Positions 7,684-13,177 of a stretch of 13,177 nt of DNA are shown piece after piece; the first letter of the stretch is position 1; the number at the start of each line of letters is the position of its first letter. Below the pieces are notes generated by a model. It did not search any database. It was given only the letters and a program-made list of their open reading frames with translations, and was not told the origin of the DNA. This stretch comes from Ruminiclostridium sp. (GTDB taxonomy: Bacteria; Bacillota_A; Clostridia; Oscillospirales; Ruminococcaceae), in contig JAFZOA010000457.1 in assembly GCA_017550775.1 (NCBI GenBank), positions 1-13,177 of the forward strand, given 5' to 3'. The translations under genes and the position numbers were made by a program.

Positions 7684-8886
7684 ATGGATAGTTTGTCATC
7701 GTTCTTAAAAACAAAATACGAGAACATTTCTTCTGTGCTGACGGCACGGTATGAGAAGGATGCAGAGAATGAGGATCCCGGAGCATACCGGTTACTTCAG
7801 AACCACATAGTTGAAAAGAACTCTGGGAGAGTCATCGTATTTTCGGTGTTTACGCTCATAGCTGCGGTGCTGGAGCTTATATTCGGCGTGAAGTCAACGC
7901 TCTGCACCATTGGCGGCGTATTGCTCATAGTCGATGCCGTGGTATGCTGCTGGCTGTGCGCGCGCACACTGTTCACACGCAATCCCGACCATGCGCAGCT
8001 TCGTCTGTTCACGGTCATCTTCTGGTTTGCGTTCACGCTCGGTATGCTGTTCGTATCTGTTGCAGAACAGAACGACGGGAGGTTCCCGTACTCGTTTCTT
8101 ATCTTTATAGCCGCGGTTTTCTCGATACCGTTGGTAAAGCTACACGAGAGTGCGTTCTTCGCGGCTGTGATGTTCATTTATCCCGCAATTTACGGATCTC
8201 TGGAGGAAAAGGAGCTTATGTTCTTCATATCTGCTGCCGCCGTCACCATTTCGTATGTTTGGATCGCGGCTGTGGTTCGGTGCTGCTACGCAAACATCCG
8301 TATTGGCGAGCACAGACTTGAAATGACGGAGGAGAGATGCACCCAGATCGCGCGTAAGGACACGCTTACCGGCCTGCTGAACAAGGCGGGGCTGTCCGCG
8401 AAGTTTGCTGAACTGTCGGAACGCGGCGGGGAGAAGAAGATCTCCGTTATCCTGATAGACCTGGACAACTTCCGCGCGTACAATCACATTTACGGCTACG
8501 ACGCGAGCGACAGCTGTCTGTACCGCGTATGCAACTGCATAAAGATCATAGCAAAGCAGTATACGCCGCTTGTATCCCGCTTCGGTGGTGACGATTTTGT
8601 TCTTATCCTGGAGAACATGGATGAGATCGAGACTGTAAAACTTGCAGAACAGCTTCGTCAGAGCGTCGAGCAAATGGCACAGCCATTCGGAAACGGAATA
8701 GTGACGGTATCTGTCGGTGTTTCCGGCTCAGCGCTGCTTAAAAGCAAGCAGACATATTCCGAGCTTCTGAATGAGGCGGACGACCAGCTTATCATTGCAA
8801 AGAACTGCGGGAAGAACTGTATAGGCTTCAAAGACCGTCCTTTCATTCACGACAAACGTCGTCCCGCAGGAGGCTCTGTAAAGTAA
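7684..8886 (+). CDS. Six-TM membrane GGDEF protein, probable diguanylate cyclase
   Basis: Membrane-bound GGDEF protein, 400 aa, likely making cyclic di-GMP from two GTP. A hydrophilic N-terminus (1-48) precedes about six hydrophobic segments (roughly 50-68, 74-92, 108-126, 136-152, 156-171, 179-200). A short coiled linker (GEHRLEMTEERCTQIARKDTLTGLLNK) leads into the catalytic domain, about 222-385. The metal-binding IDLDNF (258-263), the nucleotide-side Asn and Asp in AYNHIYGYDASD, and signature RFGGDDF (299-305, an accepted variant of GGDEF) are present, so activity is plausible. The inhibitory RxxD site before the signature is replaced by QYTP, so product feedback through that site is not expected. 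The usual GHxxGD reads GYDASD. No EAL or PilZ gene is in the window. AAAGGA (7664-7669) is 14 nt before the ATG. The sensory input is unknown. Confidence 0.88.
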   Translation: MDSLSSFLKTKYENISSVLTARYEKDAENEDPGAYRLLQNHIVEKNSGRVIVFSVFTLIAAVLELIFGVKSTLCTIGGVLLIVDAVVCCWLCARTLFTRNPDHAQLRLFTVIFWFAFTLGMLFVSVAEQNDGRFPYSFLIFIAAVFSIPLVKLHESAFFAAVMFIYPAIYGSLEEKELMFFISAAAVTISYVWIAAVVRCCYANIRIGEHRLEMTEERCTQIARKDTLTGLLNKAGLSAKFAELSERGGEKKISVILIDLDNFRAYNHIYGYDASDSCLYRVCNCIKIIAKQYTPLVSRFGGDDFVLILENMDEIETVKLAEQLRQSVEQMAQPFGNGIVTVSVGVSGSALLKSKQTYSELLNEADDQLIIAKNCGKNCIGFKDRPFIHDKRRPAGGSVK

Positions 8887-8943
8887 TTGTCATAGTATGG
8901 TGAAAAGAACGATTATTTGAGTAAAATTTTGTTAAAATACCGA

Positions 8944-8972
8944 TTGCTTTTTCCGACATATTTCGGTATAAT
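8944..8972 (+). promoter_or_regulatory. Sigma-A promoter of glyA-prs
   Basis: TTGCTT (8944-8949), 17-bp spacer, TATAAT (8967-8972). Predicted start near 8979 leaves a leader of about 100 nt before the glyA ATG, containing the imperfect hairpin at 9001-9043. Confidence 0.78.
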
Positions 8973-9000
8973 ATTTGTGTATGGTCAATCCCGTTTAGTA

Positions 9001-9043
9001 GCAATTATGCACAAAGAACACCTATATGCTTTGTATGTATTGC
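9001..9043 (+). promoter_or_regulatory. Imperfect hairpin in the glyA 5' leader
   Basis: Outer stem GCAAT (9001-9005) with ATTGC (9039-9043); inner stem ACAAAG (9011-9016) with CTTTGT (9029-9034); the bases between can form A-U and G-U pairs around a C/A mismatch and one bulged U; 12-nt loop. It has no U-tract, so it is not an obvious terminator. I could not match it to a glycine, THF, SAM or PRPP riboswitch. It could affect mRNA stability or translation. Confidence 0.4.
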
Positions 9044-9079
9044 CCGAACGGACAGAATTTAAGAAAGTAGGAATTTGGT

Positions 9080-10336
9080 ATGTACAATGATCTGATCGAC
9101 TCAATCGGCTTCCTCGGAACTACGGACAGCGAAGTTGCCGCTGCCATGGCGGACGAGCTTAAGCGTCAGAAGCGCAACTTAGAGCTCATCGCGAGTGAGA
9201 ATATCGTCTCTCCGGCTGTAATGGCTGCTATGGGAAGCGTGCTCACCAACAAGTACGCGGAAGGATACCCCGGAAAGCGCTACTACGGCGGCTGCGAGTA
9301 CGTTGACGTGGTGGAGACTATCGCTATCGAGCGCGCAAAGAAGCTGTTCGGTGCGAACTTCGCCAATGTTCAGCCTCACTCCGGCGCACAGGCTAACACA
9401 GCCGTTTATTTCGCGCTGCTCCAGCCCGGCGATACCGTTCTCGGTATGAGCTTAGCCCACGGCGGACATCTCACCCACGGTTCACCCGTAAACATCTCCG
9501 GTAAATACTTCAACTTCGTTCCCTACGGTCTCAACGATGAGACGGGAATGCTGGACTACGATCAGGTCGAAGCACTCGCAAAGGAGCATAAGCCCAAGCT
9601 TATCGTCGCAGGTGCAAGCGCATACCCCAGAAAGATAGATTTCGAGAGACTTTCCGCTATTGCAAAGAGCGTCGGCGCTTACTTCATGGTAGATATGGCG
9701 CATATCGCAGGCCTTGTTGCAGCGGGTGAGCATCAGTCTCCCGTTCCGTACGCGGACATCGTTACTACTACCACCCATAAGACCCTTCGCGGTCCGAGAG
9801 GCGGTATGATCCTCACAAACGATGAGGAGCTCGCAAAGAAGATCAACAAGGCGATATTCCCCGGAACACAGGGTGGTCCGCTCATGCACGTTATCGCCGC
9901 TAAGGCTGTTTGCTTCGGCGAAGCGCTCAAGCCCGAGTTCAAGGAGTACGGAAAGCAGATCGTGAAGAACGCGTCCGTTCTTGCGTCGTCGCTGCTCGAA
10001 AAGGGCTTTGACCTTGTTTCCGGCGGTACGGACAACCACCTCATGCTGGTTGACCTGCGCCCGTTCGATATCACCGGCAAGGACCTCGAAACCAAGCTTG
10101 ACGAAGTATATATCACCGTGAACAAGAACGCTATACCGAACGATCCTCAGAAGCCTGCGTTCACAAGCGGCGTGCGTATCGGCACTCCCGCGGTCACCAC
10201 AAGAGGTCTTAAAGAGGACGACATGAGACAGATCGCCGAGTGCATCTACCTCACCGCAAAGGACTTTGACAATTCAAAGGACAAGATCAGAGAAATGGTA
10301 ACCGCAATTTGCAAGAAGTACCCCCTGTACGAATAA
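9080..10336 (+). CDS. glyA: Serine hydroxymethyltransferase
   Basis: PLP enzyme, 418 aa, that interconverts serine plus tetrahydrofolate with glycine plus 5,10-methylene-tetrahydrofolate; cytoplasmic, the main one-carbon source for purines, thymidylate and methionine. Diagnostic segments are [13 protein letters not shown] (35-47), [20 protein letters not shown] (57-76), QPHSGAQAN (98-106), HGGHLTHGS (127-135), VDMAHIAGL (204-212) and the Schiff-base motif [13 protein letters not shown] with Lys234. Length is normal for the family. TAGGA ends 7 nt before the ATG. It sits 25 bp upstream of the prs-like gene, which fits joint supply of one-carbon units and PRPP for nucleotide synthesis. Its promoter is at 8944-8972. 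Confidence 0.98.
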   Translation: MYNDLIDSIGFLGTTDSEVAAAMADELKRQKRNLELIASENIVSPAVMAAMGSVLTNKYAEGYPGKRYYGGCEYVDVVETIAIERAKKLFGANFANVQPHSGAQANTAVYFALLQPGDTVLGMSLAHGGHLTHGSPVNISGKYFNFVPYGLNDETGMLDYDQVEALAKEHKPKLIVAGASAYPRKIDFERLSAIAKSVGAYFMVDMAHIAGLVAAGEHQSPVPYADIVTTTTHKTLRGPRGGMILTNDEELAKKINKAIFPGTQGGPLMHVIAAKAVCFGEALKPEFKEYGKQIVKNASVLASSLLEKGFDLVSGGTDNHLMLVDLRPFDITGKDLETKLDEVYITVNKNAIPNDPQKPAFTSGVRIGTPAVTTRGLKEDDMRQIAECIYLTAKDFDNSKDKIREMVTAICKKYPLYE

Positions 10337-10361
10337 GCCCCTTTGAAACGGAGGAAATTCC

Positions 10362-11525
10362 ATGACTACAAAAGCAAGTCAGATTGTGCTAAACACTCAG
10401 GATTCGGTAGCTCCCATAGGCATAATCGCCATGAACGGAGCAAAGGAGCTCGGTGACAAGATCAACAACTACCTTGTCACATGGGCGCGGGACAGCGGTA
10501 TCTCGGTCGATTCGTACATGATTGAAACGACCTGTCCGCGTTTCTCGTCGGGCGACGCTAAGGGACTCATCAAGGAGTCCATACGCGGTGATGACATCTA
10601 CATCATCATCGACACCGGCAACTACAGCTGTACATACCCGCTCTTCGGAAGAGAGAACTGTATGTCCCCGGACGATCATTTCCAGGATCTCAAGAGAATT
10701 ATCCAGGCTATGAGCGGTAAGGCTCACCGTATCAACGTTATCATGCCTCTTCTGTACGGCGGAAGACAGCACAGAAGAAACTACCGTGAGTCGCTTGACT
10801 GCGCGGTCGCACTCCAGGAGCTCGCGGCAATGTCGGTAGAGAACATAATCTGCTTCGACGCACACGACGCGAGAGTCTGCAATGCTATCCCGCTTACCGG
10901 CTTCGACAACGTAATGCCGACTTATCAGGTGCTCAAGACGCTGTTCAAGTCTATCGACAATCTCAACATCACTCCCGACACTTTCTCGGTAGTAAGCCCG
11001 GACGAGGGCGCTATGCACCGCAATATGTACTATGCGTCGGTGCTCGGCGTACCGCTCGGAATGTTCTACAAGCTCCGTGACTACTCCACCGTTGTCAACG
11101 GCCGCAATCCGATCGTTGCGCACGAATACCTCGGCAACTCGGTCGAGGGCAAGGACATCTTCATTGCCGACGACATCATTTCTTCCGGCGAGTCCATGCT
11201 TGATGTGGCTAAACAACTCAAAAACCGCAAGGCAAGACGTATCATAGGCTATGCGACCTACCCGATTTTCACGAACGGCGTTGAGAAGTTCGACAAGGCT
11301 GTCAAGGAAGGCGTTATCGACCATGTTCTCGGTACGAACCTTACATACAGACCGCCGGAGCTGCTTGAAAAGCCGTGGTTCCACGAGGTCGATGTTTCCA
11401 AGTACATAGCTTACTTCATCACTGCTCTCAACCATGACGTTTCTATCAGCAAGATAATCGACCCGCACAGCAAGATCAAGTCCCTGCTTCAGAAATACGG
11501 TGTCAAGGGCGGAGACAACATCTGA
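10362..11525 (+). CDS. prs: Divergent ribose-phosphate pyrophosphokinase (long clostridial type)
   Basis: PRPP synthetase-family protein of 387 aa, about 70 longer than the usual Prs. The family transfers pyrophosphate from ATP to ribose 5-phosphate to make PRPP for nucleotide, His and Trp synthesis. Recognisable Prs landmarks are GGRQHRRN (133-140, cf. ARQDRK), FDAHDAR (165-171, cf. DLHA), VSPDEGAMHR (211-220, cf. VSPDxGG), FYKLRDYS (235-242), where K237 and R239 align with the catalytic KRR loop, and the PRPP/R5P loop ADDIISSGESM (269-279, cf. DDMIDTAGT). The N-terminal strand motif is IGIIAMNGAKELGDKI. Long proteins of this kind occur in Ruminococcus and Lachnospiraceae. GGAGG (10350-10354) lies 7 nt before the ATG. 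It is probably cotranscribed with glyA. Whether it replaces or accompanies a standard Prs cannot be told here. Confidence 0.88.
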   Translation: MTTKASQIVLNTQDSVAPIGIIAMNGAKELGDKINNYLVTWARDSGISVDSYMIETTCPRFSSGDAKGLIKESIRGDDIYIIIDTGNYSCTYPLFGRENCMSPDDHFQDLKRIIQAMSGKAHRINVIMPLLYGGRQHRRNYRESLDCAVALQELAAMSVENIICFDAHDARVCNAIPLTGFDNVMPTYQVLKTLFKSIDNLNITPDTFSVVSPDEGAMHRNMYYASVLGVPLGMFYKLRDYSTVVNGRNPIVAHEYLGNSVEGKDIFIADDIISSGESMLDVAKQLKNRKARRIIGYATYPIFTNGVEKFDKAVKEGVIDHVLGTNLTYRPPELLEKPWFHEVDVSKYIAYFITALNHDVSISKIIDPHSKIKSLLQKYGVKGGDNI

Positions 11526-11536
11526 TAAACATTCGT

Positions 11537-11564
11537 AATGCCGCACATTCGCTTGTGCGGCATT
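11537..11564 (+). terminator. Perfect 11-bp stem-loop between prs and rarA
   Basis: AATGCCGCACA (11537-11547) pairs fully with TGTGCGGCATT (11554-11564) around loop TTCGCT, 12 bases after the prs stop. It is followed by ATTGCC rather than a U-tract, so termination may be partial. It could end the glyA-prs transcript, or act as a processing or stability element in a message that continues into rarA, whose ribosome site starts 9 bases later. Confidence 0.5.
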
Positions 11565-11572
11565 ATTGCCAT

Positions 11573-11578
11573 AAGGAG
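11573..11578 (+). promoter_or_regulatory. Ribosome binding site fixing the rarA start
   Basis: AAGGAG lies 7 nt before the ATG at 11586. An in-frame ATG at 11538 has no such site and sits inside the intergenic hairpin, so 11586 (MPLADSIRPG) is the start. Confidence 0.8.
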
Positions 11579-11585
11579 TAAGACC

Positions 11586-12842
11586 ATGCCTTTAGCAGAC
11601 AGCATTCGTCCCGGAACACTTGACGAGGTGGTCGGACAGCAGCATATCTTAGGACCGGGAAAGCCCCTGCGCAACATAATCGAACGCGGAAATATCCCCA
11701 ACATGATCTTCTACGGCTCGTCGGGTATAGGCAAGACCACCGTTGCCAACATCATCGCCGAAGCCACAGAAATGCAGCTCTACCGGCTCAACGGAACTTC
11801 ATGCTCGACCGCCGACATAAAGGAGATCATAGCATCCCGCGGGACTTTCGGGTATGGCAGGGACAAGGGGATACTGCTGTAGCTCGATGAGATCCAGTAC
11901 CTCACCAAAAAGCAGCAGCAGAGCCTTCTCGAATACATCGAAAACGGCGATATAACACTAATCGCCTCCACCACCGAGAACCCGTACTTCTATGTCTATA
12001 ACGCTATCCTCTCACGCTCTACCGTGTTCGAGTTCAAGCCGGTCGACAAGGAAGAAATTCTCCCGGCTCTGAAACGTGCATTTCGCATAGCCTGTGAGGA
12101 GAACGACCTTGACTATTCGTTCACCGACGAGGCGTTCGAGTACATCGCGGTCGGCTGTGGGGGAGATGTCCGAAAGGGCGTAAATACAGTTGAGCTTTGT
12201 CTGCTTGCGGCGAACAACGGAAAGATCGACCTCGACCTCGCAAAGCAGCTCACACAGAAAAGCGCCATGAAGTACGACAGGGCGGGGGATCAGCACTACG
12301 ATATCCTGTCCGCGTTCCAGAAGTCCATACGCGGCTCGGACGAGAATGCGGCACTGCACTATCTCGCACGGCTTATCGCGGCGGACGATATGGCATCAAT
12401 TTGCAGGCGGCTGCTCGTTATCGCCTGTGAGGACGTGGGGCTCGCGTACCCGAACGCTATCCCGATCGTAAAAGCCTGCGTGGACAGCGCGCTCCAGCTC
12501 GGATTCCCGGAAGCGAGAATACCACTTGCCGACGCGGTTGTGCTGCTCGCGACGGCTCCCAAGTCCAACAGCGCGTACATGGCTATAAACATGGCTCTGA
12601 AGGACGTGGAGCAGGGCAATACCGGCGATTTCCCGCGGCATCTCCAGAATGTACACTGTGACGGAGAGGGTGCCGAAGTAAAGGGACAGCATTATCTGTA
12701 CCCGCACGACTACCCGAACCACTATGTCGAGCAGCAGTACCTTCCCGACGAGATAAAGGACAAGGTATATTACAAGTTCGGCGACAACAAGTTTGAACAG
12801 GCGGCGTATGAATACCGCAGAAAGATCAGGGGCGGGAAGTGA
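11586..12842 (+). pseudogene. rarA: RarA/MgsA replication-associated AAA+ ATPase, interrupted by TAG in Walker B
   Basis: RarA (MgsA/WRNIP1) family protein, 418 codons before the terminal stop; the family acts at stalled replication forks with SSB and replisome proteins. It begins MPLADSIRPGTLDEVVGQQHILG, has Walker A YGSSGIGKTT (about 43-52), a Walker B region GILL-stop-LDEIQ, sensor-1 IASTTENPYF, and LSRSTVFEF where the arginine finger lies. The C-terminal oligomerisation part carries the hallmarks RRLLVIACEDVGLAYP, GFPEARIPLADAVVLLATAPKSN and GQHYLYPHDYPNHYVEQQYLP. TAG at 11881-11883 replaces codon 99; relatives have a hydrophobic or aromatic residue there, so TAT/TAC to TAG is the simplest change. 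Downstream sequence stays in frame and well conserved. If translated as written, only 98 residues without a complete Walker B are made. The 3' end overlaps the convergent S1-domain gene by 17 bp. Confidence 0.92.
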
Positions 12843-13177
12843 AATCGGTGACGATAAGCTTTTCCGAACCCTCTGTCGAATATTTCCAGCAGTCTAAGCT
12901 GCCCGATGTGATGTAATACTCAATGTCGGACGGCTTTTCTTTTGCGGAGCTCTCAAATGTATCGACTATTATCAGCTTGATCTTCATTTTGTCGGGGATT
13001 ATCGCTTTTATGTACACGCTCACCTTGCTCCCGACCTTTATGTCAGGTTTCAGCTCGGCAAGACCCGCAAGATTTGGTTTGAGCTCCACGAATATCCCGT
13101 AGCTCTCTATCGAGCGAACTATTCCTGTGACAGTCTCGCCGATGCCGAATTTATCCGCGTTCTCCTGCCATGTTCCA
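12826..13177 (-). CDS. S1 RNA-binding-domain protein, N-terminus outside window
   Basis: The minus-strand frame is open from the window edge to a TGA at 12828-12826, so this is the C-terminal about 116 codons of a longer gene; a GTG at 13089 is internal. The visible part includes ENADKFGIGETVTGIVRSIE then YGIFVELKPNLAGLAEL, the characteristic S1/OB-fold strands (GxxVxGxVxxIxxYGxFVEL), continuing IKVGSKVSVYIKAIIPDKMKIKLIIVD. An S1 domain binds single-stranded RNA. The tail (about 75 residues from there) ends CWKYSTEGSEKLIVTDFTSRP and shows no motif I know. It resembles small S1-domain proteins of Ruminococcaceae rather than full ribosomal protein S1, but with the front missing other S1 proteins cannot be excluded. 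It is convergent with rarA and overlaps it. Confidence 0.82.
   Translation of the reverse strand, partial: GTWQENADKFGIGETVTGIVRSIESYGIFVELKPNLAGLAELKPDIKVGSKVSVYIKAIIPDKMKIKLIIVDTFESSAKEKPSDIEYYITSGSLDCWKYSTEGSEKLIVTDFTSRP

Noticed and set aside
8979..9079. Known riboswitch in the glyA leader
   Set aside because: I looked for glycine, THF, SAM, purine and PRPP/ykkC-type cores and saw none; only the unclassified hairpin remains.
9007..9090. Possible 27-residue leader peptide (MHKEHLYALYV...) overlapping the glyA start
   Set aside because: No ribosome site precedes its ATG, which lies in the hairpin stem; no amino-acid run of the attenuator type is present.
10389..11546. Long minus-strand open frame opposite prs (about 385 codons)
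   Set aside because: Same antisense artefact; the plus strand carries a good ribosome site and Prs motifs.
11538..11585. Upstream in-frame ATG as rarA start
   Set aside because: It lies in the intergenic hairpin and lacks a ribosome site; AAGGAG before 11586 and the family N-terminus favour the later start.

Overview
The window reads as the chromosome of an anaerobic, Gram-positive-type Firmicute of class Clostridia. An Oscillospiraceae/Ruminococcus-like gut bacterium is the likeliest source. This rests on a clostridial group A3-type [FeFe] hydrogenase gene pair, a SigK-type sporulation sigma factor, a DUF815 AAA+ protein, the long divergent Prs-like protein typical of Ruminococcus and Lachnospiraceae, good AGGAGG-type ribosome binding sites, and a base composition near 50% GC. 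The genus is inference, not proof. I see no mobile element, CRISPR array, tRNA, rRNA or phage gene.

Layout. Positions 1-3553 (+) hold the end of an electron-bifurcating hydrogenase operon: hydB (NuoF-like flavoprotein, 5' end outside the window) and hydA (catalytic subunit). A tandem-hairpin terminator follows, shared with the convergent dprA gene (3642-4523, -). dprA and a sigK-like gene (4684-5394, +) diverge from a 160-bp intergenic region. Then come, all on +, a DUF815 AAA+ ATPase with a near-consensus promoter (5496-6641), a BtuF-like corrinoid/siderophore-binding lipoprotein without its transporter (6665-7621), and a six-TM GGDEF protein (7684-8886). A second strong promoter at 8944-8972 starts the housekeeping group glyA (9080-10336), prs-like (10362-11525) and rarA (11586-12842). 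The window ends in a - strand S1-domain protein whose 3' end overlaps that of rarA.

The genes are mostly core metabolism (H2 metabolism, one-carbon/serine, PRPP) and genome maintenance (DprA, RarA), plus a sporulation-type regulator. No gap exceeds 200 bp.

The main anomalies are two isolated in-frame stop codons in otherwise perfectly colinear conserved genes: TAA in hydB at 1003-1005, where the family has Glu, and TAG in rarA at 11881-11883, inside Walker B, where Tyr or another hydrophobic residue is expected. Each is one base from a sense codon. They may be sequencing or assembly errors, recent nonsense mutations, or (less likely) readthrough. I did not find a convincing new multi-gene system. 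Secondary points are a Ser at the hydrogenase proton-relay position, a perfect palindrome over the DUF815 gene start site, repeated ATAGAATG motifs around sigK, an imperfect hairpin in the glyA leader, and an orphan corrinoid-binding lipoprotein.
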